Notes under the pieces: generated by a model
Databases searched by the model: none
What the model was told of the DNA's origin: nothing
The model's input: the letters and a program-made list of their open reading frames with translations, nothing else
NCBI RefSeq assembly: GCF_018326265.1
Contig: NZ_AP023360.1
Span: 2,781,501-2,845,500, forward strand
From: Catellatospora sp. IY07-71
GTDB taxonomy: Bacteria; Actinomycetota; Actinomycetes; Mycobacteriales; Micromonosporaceae
Reading direction: 5' to 3'
DNA: 64,000 bases
Translations under genes and position numbers: made by a program
Part shown: piece after piece, positions 56,931 through 64,000 of the stretch
Position numbering within the stretch: position 1 is the first letter of the stretch
How the letters are laid out: every line of letters starts with the position of its first letter

Positions 56931-56942
56931 TACTCGTGAGTA
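56931..56942 (-). promoter_or_regulatory. Palindrome overlapping the fadA promoter
   Basis: TACTC-GT-GAGTA. On the minus strand it overlaps TAGCAT, a -10-like element about 35 bases before fadA GTG 56892. This is the layout of a TetR-type fatty-acid repressor site; the regulator is not in the window. Confidence 0.5.
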
Positions 56943-57026
56943 ACTAGATCGGTGCGGGGACCCGCTGTGGCTTGACTCACAAAGTGGCCTTGACCCTATG
57001 TAGAAAACCGATAGAGAATGGGCCTC

Positions 57027-57347
57027 ATGCGTATCACCGTCTCGGTGGCCCGAGTGCTGTCGGCGTTCCTGGCCGACCCCGCCGCGGACCGCTACGGCCT
57101 CGACCTGATGAAGGCGACCGACCTGCCCAGTGGCACGCTCTACCCGATCCTCCAGCGGCTGCAGCAGGCCGGCTGGATCGCGGCGCACTGGGAGCAGATC
57201 GACCCGGCCGCCGAGGGCCGCCCGGCCCGCCGCTACTACCGGCTCACGCCCGAGGGCGCGGCCGACGCCCGCACCGCGCTGGCCGAGCTGCACGCCGCCA
57301 CCTCGCCCGGCGCCGCCGGGCAGTCCCAGGCCAGGCCCGCGTGGTGA
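57027..57347 (+). CDS. PadR-family transcriptional regulator
   Basis: 106 residues. ATG 57027 (MRITVSVARVLSAFLADP) is preferred to ATG 57018 because GAGAAT ends seven bases upstream and it matches the usual PadR start. DRYGLDLMKATDLPSGTLYPILQRLQQAGWIAAHWEQ is the winged helix with recognition helix SGTLYPIL; GRPARRYYRLTPEGAADARTAL is the wing and dimer helix. It likely represses itself and the membrane gene that overlaps its stop by four bases. Confidence 0.93.
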   Translation: MRITVSVARVLSAFLADPAADRYGLDLMKATDLPSGTLYPILQRLQQAGWIAAHWEQIDPAAEGRPARRYYRLTPEGAADARTALAELHAATSPGAAGQSQARPAW

Positions 57348-58318
57348 GCCGCCTCGCCGACCGCCTGGCCCGCGCGCTGCTGCGGGCCGCGGCCGCCCGC
57401 CAGCCGCTGGCGCTGCGCGCCGACCTGCACCGGGAGTGGCTGGCCGAGCTGCACGTGCTGGCCGCCGAGGGCCGGATCAAGCCCCTGCTGGGGTACGCGC
57501 TGAGCCTGGCCGCGTCCCGGCCCGCGCCCGGCGAGACGCTCACCGAGGGCGGCCCGGCGCTGCGCCGCGCGGTAGGACACGCCGTGCTCGTGCTGCTCGC
57601 GCCCGCGCTCTGCCACGGGCTGCTGGTGGTCAGCTTCCTCGCGATGGGTGTGCTGCGGGACCGCCTGCTGCCGGCCGTCCTGGGCGACGGCGCCCTCGTC
57701 TACCGGCTCCAGTTGCCGCTCGTCACGCTGTTCGCGCTGTGCTTCGCGGTGCTGATGGGCTGGGCCGGCCGGCGGCTGGGCGCGCGCGGGCCGCTGCGGG
57801 GCAGGTGGCCGGTGGCGATCGTGCTGCTGGTGGTGGTGGCCGGCACGGCGATGCTGGCGGACGCGCTCACCGGGTTCAACCTCGGCGGCGCCATGGCGGT
57901 GTGGGTGCCCAGCCTGCTGCTGGCCGTCCTCGTGGCCGGGCGCAAGGCAGGCCTGGGCAGGCCCCGGCGCGGCTGGCTGCTCGGCGCCGCGATCATGGTG
58001 CTGGCGATCGAGGGCGCCATGCTCGTGCACACGCTCCGGCACCCGAGCGAGGCGGTGACCTGGCACTACGAGTACGCCCTGCTCTGGCTGCCGGCCGTGC
58101 TGGCCGACTGGTCGTTCGGCCTGCCCTATCCCACGGCCGAGGAGCTGTTCTGGCTCGGTGACGTGCTCCCGGCCCTGCCGCAGCTCGTGCTGCTGCTCTC
58201 GGCGTACGCGATCGGCTACGCCGTCGGCGCGGCCCGCCCGGCTCAGGAGCCGTCGCCGGGCGTCTCCTCGGCCTCCTCGTCCGTCTCCGCCGCCGGGGGC
58301 GGGACGAGCAGCGCCTGA
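57344..58318 (+). CDS. Multi-pass membrane protein paired with PadR
   Basis: 324 residues from GTG 57344, overlapping the PadR stop (GTGA). The N-terminus LRADLHREWLAELHVLAAEGRIKPLLGYALSLA is the helical prefix seen in PadR-linked membrane proteins. About seven helices follow (AVLVLLAPALCHGLLVVSFLAMG, LPLVTLFALCFAVLMGW, VAIVLLVVVAGTAML, and others). The last 25 residues are Ser/Ala-rich. It may be the target or sensor for PadR; the substrate is unknown. Its last 76 bases overlap the end of the RNase D gene on the other strand. Confidence 0.8.
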   Translation: MSRLADRLARALLRAAAARQPLALRADLHREWLAELHVLAAEGRIKPLLGYALSLAASRPAPGETLTEGGPALRRAVGHAVLVLLAPALCHGLLVVSFLAMGVLRDRLLPAVLGDGALVYRLQLPLVTLFALCFAVLMGWAGRRLGARGPLRGRWPVAIVLLVVVAGTAMLADALTGFNLGGAMAVWVPSLLLAVLVAGRKAGLGRPRRGWLLGAAIMVLAIEGAMLVHTLRHPSEAVTWHYEYALLWLPAVLADWSFGLPYPTAEELFWLGDVLPALPQLVLLLSAYAIGYAVGAARPAQEPSPGVSSASSSVSAAGGGTSSA

Positions 58319-59583
58319 GCCAGCTCGCCCGCGAGCAGGCCGCACTGCCAGGGCCGGGCGCCGAAGCCGCGGAGCACCTCGGTGACCGTGGCGGCGTCCG
58401 GCTCCACCGGCGGCTCCCACGCCAGCCGGCGTACGAAGTCCGGGGTGATCAGGTTCTCCGGCGGCAGGTGGTGCTCCTCGGCGGTCCTGGTCACCACCTC
58501 CTTGCAGCGGGCCAGGCGCGCGGCGGCCTCCGGGTCCTTGTCCGCCCAGCGGTGCGGCGGCGGCGGGCCGTCGAACTGCGGCGTCGTCGGCAGCGCGTCG
58601 TCGGGCAGGCTGCGCGCGTCCTCCAGCGCCTCCAGCCAGGTCGCCGCGAGCCGGCGCACCGAGCGCCCGCCGAAGCCGGGCAGCAGCAGCAGCTCGCGCT
58701 CGGTCTTCGGGTTCATCTCGGCCGCCGCGACGATCGCCGCGTCGGGCAGCACCCGGCCGGGCGCGGTGTCCCGGCGCACCGCGATGGCGTCCCGGGCGTA
58801 CCACAGCGACCGCACCCGGGCCTGGGCGCGGGCGCCCCGCACCCGGTGCATGCCGGAGGTGCGCCGCCACGGGTCGGTGCGCTGCCGGGGCGGCCGGGCG
58901 CCCCCGGCGACCAGCGCGGCGAACTCCTCGGCAGCCCATTCGGACTTGCCCTGCCGGGCCAGCTCCACGTCGAGCGCGTCGCGCAGCTCCACGAGCAGCT
59001 CGACGTCGAGCGCGGCGTAGGTCAGCCAGTCGTGCGGCAGCGGCCGGGTCGACCAGTCGGCCGCCGAATGATGCTTCTCCAGGGTGCGGCCCAGTAGCTG
59101 TTCGGTCAGCGCGGCAAGCCCGACCCGCTCGAAGTCGGCCAGCCGGGCGGCCAATTCCGTATCGAAGAGACGGCGCGGCCGCAGACCCACCTCGGACAGG
59201 CACGGCAGGTCCTGGCTGGCCGCGTGGAGCACCCACTCGGTGTCGGCCAGCACCTCGTCCAAAGCCGACAGATCGGGCAGTGGCACGGGGTCGATCAGAG
59301 CCGTGCCGGCCCCCTTGCGGCGCAGCTGGACCAGGTATGCCCGCTGGCTGTAGCGGAAGCCGGAGGCCCGTTCGGCGTCCACCGCGACCGGGCCGGTGCC
59401 CGCGGCGAAACGGGCCACCACCTCGGCCAGGCCGGCAGGTGTGTCGACCGGGGCAGGGGTGCCGTCGGCCGGCTCGGTCAGCAGCCTCGGTCCCGCGCCG
59501 TTCGACGTCCCGTCCGGCGCCACCTCGCCCGTCGGCGTGCGGTGGCGGGTCCGACGGCGCAGGGGTGCGTCCTCGTCGGTCAT
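58243..59583 (-). CDS. Ribonuclease D-like 3'-5' exoribonuclease with HRDC domain
   Basis: 446 residues. The DEDD exonuclease domain has GPVAVDAERASGFRYSQRAYLVQL (DxE), WVLHAASQDLPCL, LFDTELAARLADFERVGLAALTEQLLG and WLTYAALDVELLVELRDAL. The HRDC domain is ALPTTP... preceded by VRSLWYARDAIAVRRDTAPGRVLPDAAIVAAAEMNPKTERELLLLPGFGGRSVRR. It trims 3' ends of stable RNAs. ATG 59583 has TACGGT six bases upstream and no binding site, so it is probably leaderless. The C-terminal acidic tail overlaps the membrane gene convergently. Confidence 0.92.
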   Translation of the reverse strand: MTDEDAPLRRRTRHRTPTGEVAPDGTSNGAGPRLLTEPADGTPAPVDTPAGLAEVVARFAAGTGPVAVDAERASGFRYSQRAYLVQLRRKGAGTALIDPVPLPDLSALDEVLADTEWVLHAASQDLPCLSEVGLRPRRLFDTELAARLADFERVGLAALTEQLLGRTLEKHHSAADWSTRPLPHDWLTYAALDVELLVELRDALDVELARQGKSEWAAEEFAALVAGGARPPRQRTDPWRRTSGMHRVRGARAQARVRSLWYARDAIAVRRDTAPGRVLPDAAIVAAAEMNPKTERELLLLPGFGGRSVRRLAATWLEALEDARSLPDDALPTTPQFDGPPPPHRWADKDPEAAARLARCKEVVTRTAEEHHLPPENLITPDFVRRLAWEPPVEPDAATVTEVLRGFGARPWQCGLLAGELAQALLVPPPAAETDEEAEETPGDGS

Positions 59584-59748
59584 GGTCACACCGTACGGCC
59601 AGGCACCCGGGGTTGGCGGCAGCACCCCGGTATGGCGCGTCGGTGGAGGTTTCATGCAGGCCCGTAAACAGGGATGTTGGGATTCGCCGCCACCGAGTAT
59701 GTTGTGCCAGCCGCTCGGACCTGGGCGGTGCCACGGGGAGGAAACACC

Positions 59749-60945
59749 ATGACCACGGGTCCCGAACCCGCCACGCCCGCCGCCGCGTCCGCGCCGCCGC
59801 CGGCTCCGGCCGCCGCGCCGGTCCCCGGGGCCGTCCCGCAGGCGGCCGCGCAGCCGGTCCCGGTGGCCCCGGTCGTCCCGCAACAGGCGGTGCCCGGACC
59901 CTTCCCGCCGGTCCCGGGTCCGGTGGCCGGTCCGTTCGCGCCGGCCCCCGCCCCGCCGCCCTGGCCGCACCCGCAGGCGGTGCCACCCCACGCGGTGCAG
60001 CACGCCCTGCCGCCGTATCCGCCCGCCGTGCCGCCGCACCCGCAGGCGCTCCCACCGCATCCGGTGCCGCACGCCGCGCCGCCCTACCCGGCGCCGCCGC
60101 ACGTCGTGCTGCCCGCCGGCCACATGCTGCCGGGGGCGCCGCCGGTCGCGCGCCCGAGCCTGCTGCGCCGCCTGGCGCGGCCGGGCGCGCTCGTCGCCGC
60201 CCTGCTGGTGATCCTGGTCGGGCTCGTCGCCTGGCAGACCGTGCGCATCGAGCAGCTCGGCGGGGCGCTGGAGCGCGCGGACGACCGGCTGAGCCGGTTG
60301 CAGCAGGAGGACAAGGGCCGCCTCGACGCGGCCGAGTCCCGGCTCGGCGAGCTGGAGAAGGAGGTCGGCGGCGCGTTCAATGTGGAGAAGGTCGCCGCGG
60401 CCGTGCTGCCCAGCGTGTTCCGGGTCGAGGCGGGCCGCTCCATCGGCACCGCGTTCGCGGTCGGGCCGCAGGCCGCCGACGGCGGCACCAACCTCTTCAC
60501 CAACTACCACGTGGTCGAGGAGGTCTGGAAGAAGGGCGGCCGGACCGCCGAGATCACCCGCGCCGGGCAGCGCTTCAACGTGAAGATCGTCCGCGTCGAC
60601 AAGGTCCGTGACGTGGCGCACCTGCACACCACGGCGAAGTTCAAGGGGCTGACCGTGGCCGAGGTCGCGGCCAAGCCCGGCCAGCAGGTCATCGCCGTCG
60701 GTGCGCCGCTGGGCCTGACCGACACCGTGACCAGCGGCGTCATCAGCGCGATCCGGGAGACCGGTTACGAGGAGGGGCCGATGGTGCAGTTCGACGCCGC
60801 CATCAACCCCGGCAACTCGGGCGGCCCCGTCATCAACGGGCAGCAGGAGGTCGTCGGGATCGCCGTCGCCGGATACCTGGAAGCCGAGGGCCTCGGGCTC
60901 GCCATCCCCATCGCCGACGCCTGCAAGAGCATCGACATCTGCTGA
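59749..60945 (+). CDS. Membrane-anchored trypsin-like (S1C) serine protease
   Basis: 398 residues; GGGGAGGAAACACC precedes ATG 59749. About 135 residues of Pro/Ala-rich cytoplasmic sequence come first, then one helix (GALVAALLVILVGLVAW), a coiled coil (IEQLGGALERADDRLSRLQQEDKGRLDAAESRLGELEKEVG) and the protease. Catalytic residues are visible: His in FTNYHVVEEV, Asp in DKVRDVAHLHT and Ser in AAINPGNSGGPVING. No PDZ domain follows. It would act outside the membrane. A second protein of similar shape but without protease follows at once. Confidence 0.88.
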   Translation: MTTGPEPATPAAASAPPPAPAAAPVPGAVPQAAAQPVPVAPVVPQQAVPGPFPPVPGPVAGPFAPAPAPPPWPHPQAVPPHAVQHALPPYPPAVPPHPQALPPHPVPHAAPPYPAPPHVVLPAGHMLPGAPPVARPSLLRRLARPGALVAALLVILVGLVAWQTVRIEQLGGALERADDRLSRLQQEDKGRLDAAESRLGELEKEVGGAFNVEKVAAAVLPSVFRVEAGRSIGTAFAVGPQAADGGTNLFTNYHVVEEVWKKGGRTAEITRAGQRFNVKIVRVDKVRDVAHLHTTAKFKGLTVAEVAAKPGQQVIAVGAPLGLTDTVTSGVISAIRETGYEEGPMVQFDAAINPGNSGGPVINGQQEVVGIAVAGYLEAEGLGLAIPIADACKSIDIC

Positions 60946-61003
60946 CCGGAACCGTTTCCGGCCCGGCATGCACCACGCACCACCATCACGGAGGAAGAGA
61001 GAC

Positions 61004-61768
61004 ATGACCCACCCCGCGTCCCCGCCCGACGAGGCGACCGCGCCGGTGCCGGCCGCCGCGCCGCAGCCCGCCGCCGCGGAGACCGCAGCACTGCCCGTCG
61101 CGGCCCCGGCCGTGACCGCGCCCCAGGCCGCCGCCCCGGCCGCCCAGCCCGCCGCCGCCCAGCCCGTCCCGGCGCAGGCCGTGCCCGCGCAGGCGGCGCC
61201 CACCGCGGCGTACCCGGTCGCGCCGCAGCAGGCGTACCCCGCCGCGCCGCAGCAGGCGTACCCGGCGGCGGCCTACCCGGCCGGCTACGCCCCGATCCCG
61301 GCGCAGCCGGAGGGCTACCCGGTGTCCGCGGTGCCGGTGTCGGCGTACCCGACCTCGGGCTACCCCGGCTACCCGGGTTACCCGGCCGCCGTGGCCGCGC
61401 CGCCGAAGAAGTCGAAGGCGACCCTGCTGCTGGCGATCGCCACCGGCGTGCTGGTCCTCACCACCGGCGTGATGACCACGCTGTTCGTGCTGAAGTCCGG
61501 TGAGCTGAGCGACACCAAGGCCACGCTGACCCAGCAGGTCGCCGAGCGCGACAAGACCATCGCGAACAAGGAGAGCGAGCTCTCCACGCAGAAGAACGTG
61601 CTCGACACCACCAAGGACACCCTGGAGAAGTCCCAGCAGGACCTGGAGGGTGTGCAGAACGAGAACAAGGCCATGACCTCCTGCCTCGACAAGCTCGACG
61701 CGTTCTTCAGCGCGCCGACCGAGGCCAAGGGCAAGGCGATGGACAAGGCCTGCAAGGCCTACCTCTGA
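61004..61768 (+). CDS. Pro/Ala-rich single-pass membrane protein with coiled coil
   Basis: 254 residues; GGAGGAAG precedes ATG 61004. The first 135 residues are Ala/Pro/Gln-rich with repeats of QQAYPAAP and YPGYPGYP. A helix (ATLLLAIATGVLVLTTGVMTTLFVL) and an outer coiled coil (ELSDTKATLTQQVAERDKTIANKESELSTQKNVL...) follow, ending in a short part with two Cys (SCLDKLDAFF...DKACKAYL). I recognise no family. It repeats the plan of the preceding protease (tail, helix, coil) without the enzyme, so it may be its partner or substrate. Confidence 0.75.
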   Translation: MTHPASPPDEATAPVPAAAPQPAAAETAALPVAAPAVTAPQAAAPAAQPAAAQPVPAQAVPAQAAPTAAYPVAPQQAYPAAPQQAYPAAAYPAGYAPIPAQPEGYPVSAVPVSAYPTSGYPGYPGYPAAVAAPPKKSKATLLLAIATGVLVLTTGVMTTLFVLKSGELSDTKATLTQQVAERDKTIANKESELSTQKNVLDTTKDTLEKSQQDLEGVQNENKAMTSCLDKLDAFFSAPTEAKGKAMDKACKAYL

Positions 61769-61783
61769 TCTCTCCCGCGTGAG

Positions 61784-61827
61784 CGAAGCTCCCGTCCGGC
61801 TGTCTGCGCGGCCCGGCGGGAGCTTCG
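61784..61827 (+). terminator. Hairpin terminator with the GAAGCTCCC stem
   Basis: CGAAGCTCCCG (61784-61794) pairs with CGGGAGCTTCG (61817-61827); an inner CCGG pair extends the stem past a one-base bulge. It serves the protease operon and the convergent DUF3000 gene. Confidence 0.8.
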
Positions 61828-61842
61828 GTCATTCAGGGACGG

Positions 61843-62415
61843 TCAGCGGTGGTCGCCGCGGCGCAGCGGCAGGGCCGAGACGCCGACCGGCGGCAGGCCC
61901 GCGGTGGAGGCCAGCAGGGCGCACCAGGCCGCGACGTGGCCCTCCAGGTGCAGGTCCAGCGGGCTCCAGGAGGCGCGCAGCTCCAGGTCGGTGGTGGGCG
62001 GCCCGTCGGCGGCCAGCGCGCCGAAGCGGCTGGAGATGGTCTGCGTCACCGTGCCGCCGATCGCGGCGTAGCCGGAGCTGTGCGCGTCGAGCGCGTCCAC
62101 CAGCCAGCTCCAGCCCACCTGGGGCAGCAGCGGGTCGGTCGCCAGCTCGGGCTCCAGCTCCGCGGTGACGTACGTGACGAGCCGGGTGTCGCCCTCCCAC
62201 GCCTCGTGGCCCGCCGGGTCGTGCAGCAGGATGAGCCGCCCGGTGGTGACCTCCTCGCCCCGGCGGAGCACGGTCGCGCCGAGGGCGAACGCGTACGGGG
62301 CGAGCCGGCTCGGCGCGGGCACCTCCTCCAGCGCGATCTCGTCCCGGGCCTGGGCGGCACGCAGCGCGGCGACGGCGCGCGTGAACGTCTCGGGGAGTAC
62401 GGTCGTCAGCGCCAT
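61843..62415 (-). CDS. DUF3000 protein
   Basis: 190 residues. [92 protein letters not shown] and [12 protein letters not shown] are the DUF3000 landmarks. It is conserved beside hemE in actinobacteria, always divergent; the function is unknown. ATG 62415 has TAGGGT (complement of 62422-62427) six bases upstream and no binding site: leaderless. Confidence 0.92.
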   Translation of the reverse strand: MALTTVLPETFTRAVAALRAAQARDEIALEEVPAPSRLAPYAFALGATVLRRGEEVTTGRLILLHDPAGHEAWEGDTRLVTYVTAELEPELATDPLLPQVGWSWLVDALDAHSSGYAAIGGTVTQTISSRFGALAADGPPTTDLELRASWSPLDLHLEGHVAAWCALLASTAGLPPVGVSALPLRRGDHR

Positions 62416-62526
62416 AGCCGTACCCTAGGGGTCGCCGGGACCGTTGTCCCGCTTCGGCGCGCCGATAGCTCACATCCGTGCGACCCGTTCGGCGAGCGTT
62501 TTCCGTCCGGTGGCACGATGGCCTGG

Positions 62527-63588
62527 ATGAGCAGCGCAGAGCAGACCAGTCCCGGGAGCCGCCCGACGGCGGGCTCCAACTTCGTCCGAGCGTGCCGCGG
62601 CGAGCCGGTCACGCACACGCCAGTGTGGTTCATGCGGCAGGCGGGGCGCTCCCTGCCGGAGTATCGCGAGCTGCGCGCGGGCGTACGCATGCTGGAGTCG
62701 TGCCGCCGCCCCGACCTGGTCACCGAGATCACCCTGCAGCCGGTGCGCCGCCACGGCGTGGACGCGGCCATCTTCTTCAGCGACATCATGGTGCCGCTCG
62801 ACGCGGCCGGGGTGGACCTGGACATCGTGGCCGGCACCGGCCCCGTGGTCGCCGAGCCGGTCCGGACCATGGCCGACCTGGACCGGGTGCGCCCGCTCGA
62901 CCCGTCCGCCGTGTCGTACGTGGACGAGGCGGTGCGGCTGCTGACCGCCGAGCTGGGGGACACCCCGCTGATCGGCTTCGCGGGCGCGCCGTTCACGCTG
63001 GCCAGCTACCTGGTCGAGGGCGGCCCGTCGCGCAACCACACCCAGACCAAGGCGCTGATGTACGGCGACCCGGAGCTGTGGCACGCGCTGCTGGCCCGCC
63101 TGGCCGACATCACGCTGACCTTCCTCAAGGTGCAGATCGCCGCCGGGGTGAGCGCGGTGCAGCTGTTCGACTCCTGGGTCGGCGCGCTCTCCGAGGCCGA
63201 CTACCGCGAGTACGTGCTGCCCCACTCGCGCGCCGTGCTGGAGGGCCTGACCGGCGCGGGCGTGCCGCGCATCCACTTCGGGGTGGGCACCGCGCTGCTG
63301 CTGCCCGCCATGGCCCAGGCCGGCGCGGACGTCGTCGGCGTCGACTGGCGCACCCCGCTGGACCAGGCCGCCAAGCTCGTGCCCGGCCACCCGGTGCAGG
63401 GCAACCTCGATCCGGCGGTGCTGTTCGCGCCGTGGGAGGTCGTCGAGCGCGAGGTGCGCCGCATCCTGGCCGAGGGCCGGACCGCGCCCGGCCACGTGTT
63501 CAACCTCGGCCACGGCGTGCTCCCGGAGACCGATCCCACCGTGCTCACGCGCGTCGTCGAGCTGGTCCACGAGCTCAGCGCCCGATGA
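62527..63588 (+). CDS. hemE: Uroporphyrinogen decarboxylase
   Basis: 353 residues from ATG 62527. CACGAT ends seven bases upstream, which favours it over ATG 62518. Signatures: the N-terminal [39 protein letters not shown] with the catalytic Asp, and [21 protein letters not shown]; the end has [12 protein letters not shown]. It decarboxylates uroporphyrinogen III to coproporphyrinogen III. The next haem gene overlaps its stop. Confidence 0.96.
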   Translation: MSSAEQTSPGSRPTAGSNFVRACRGEPVTHTPVWFMRQAGRSLPEYRELRAGVRMLESCRRPDLVTEITLQPVRRHGVDAAIFFSDIMVPLDAAGVDLDIVAGTGPVVAEPVRTMADLDRVRPLDPSAVSYVDEAVRLLTAELGDTPLIGFAGAPFTLASYLVEGGPSRNHTQTKALMYGDPELWHALLARLADITLTFLKVQIAAGVSAVQLFDSWVGALSEADYREYVLPHSRAVLEGLTGAGVPRIHFGVGTALLLPAMAQAGADVVGVDWRTPLDQAAKLVPGHPVQGNLDPAVLFAPWEVVEREVRRILAEGRTAPGHVFNLGHGVLPETDPTVLTRVVELVHELSAR

Positions 63589-64000
63589 CCGCGCACACCG
63601 TCGTCGTCGGGGGCGGCATCGCGGGCCTGACCACCGCGCTGCGCCTGGCGGCGGCGGGCCACCGGGTGACCGTGGTGGAGCAGTCCGACCGCCTCGGCGG
63701 CAAGATCAGCACACGGCCCGACGGCGTCGACACCGGAGCCGAGCAGTTCCTGATGCGCGACCCGGCGGGCGGCCCCAGCGGCGCGATGCGCCTGGTCGAC
63801 TCGCTGGGCCTGGCCGAGCGCCTGGTGCACCCCGTGGCGGGCGGTGCCGGGCTGTGGGTACGCGGCGCGCTGCGCCCGATGCCCACCGGCCACGTGATGG
63901 GCGTGCCCGGCCCGCAGACGGCGCTGGACGGCGTCGCCACGCCCGCCGACCACGACACCGACCGCGGCACGCCCGTGCTGGCCCCCGGCGAGGACCGGGC
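63585..64000 (+). CDS. hemG: Protoporphyrinogen/coproporphyrinogen oxidase (3' truncated)
   Basis: 138 residues are in the window, from ATG 63585, which overlaps the hemE stop as [43 protein letters not shown] is the FAD-binding Rossmann fold of HemY-type oxidases. [14 protein letters not shown] and [19 protein letters not shown] are family landmarks. In actinobacteria this enzyme (HemY/CgoX) oxidises coproporphyrinogen III to coproporphyrin III. The remainder, and probably hemQ, lie beyond the window. Confidence 0.93.
   Translation, partial: MTAHTVVVGGGIAGLTTALRLAAAGHRVTVVEQSDRLGGKISTRPDGVDTGAEQFLMRDPAGGPSGAMRLVDSLGLAERLVHPVAGGAGLWVRGALRPMPTGHVMGVPGPQTALDGVATPADHDTDRGTPVLAPGEDR

Overview
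The window is very GC-rich, gene-dense DNA from an actinobacterium. It carries a HrdB-type principal sigma factor with a long Ala/Lys-rich N-terminus, many small actinobacterial families of unknown function (DUF3039, DUF3093, DUF3099, DUF3159, DUF3710, DUF4193, DUF3000), an LprG/P55-type pair and KimA/CeoB/CeoC potassium genes. I infer a sporulating-type filamentous actinomycete, most likely Micromonosporaceae. That placement rests on gene content and style, not on a database match.

Layout. 1-5.3 kb: the 3' end of an ATP-grasp acyl-CoA synthetase, a SigE-family sigma factor with a membrane partner, a group 2 sigma factor, an Spo0M-like protein and dtd, which is flanked by inverted repeats. 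5.3-12 kb: a methyltransferase, VanZ, a MazF toxin with its antitoxin, an HhH-GPD repair protein, a GNAT enzyme and an LprG-P55-like lipid export operon. 12-18.8 kb: the most distinctive locus, a diaminobutyrate-type aminotransferase followed by a 1671-residue membrane nonribosomal peptide synthetase of the epsilon-poly-lysine synthetase (Pls/PosA) type with a phosphopantetheinyl transferase fused to its C-terminus. This predicts a cationic homopoly(amino acid). 18.8-26.5 kb: AlaX-like editing protein, psuK/psuG, ribokinase, TRIC channel, SF2 helicase. 26.5-42.4 kb: a housekeeping block with hrdB, IMPase, dut, DUF3710, an OB-fold protein, CeoC/CeoB-like TrkA proteins, a KimA-like potassium importer, a TRAM/TrmA methyltransferase and dxs. 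dxs is preceded by a leader ORF that overlaps its start codon. 42.6-51.4 kb: four overlapping or adjacent paralogues of a membrane-anchored beta-propeller protein, a C39-like peptidase and a two-component system. 51.5-64 kb: a VapBC pair, a secreted GH26-like protein, a fadA/fadB beta-oxidation operon, PadR plus a membrane partner, RNase D, two proline-rich membrane proteins, DUF3000, and hemE overlapping hemG.

Signals that recur across the window. About fifteen genes have a TANNNT-like -10 hexamer 6-8 nt before the start codon and no ribosome binding site, which indicates leaderless mRNAs. At least three families of dispersed long hairpins lie between genes. Several strong GC hairpins sit between convergent genes. 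The two RpoD-like sigma genes share a 200-nt stretch of perfect DNA identity, which suggests gene conversion.
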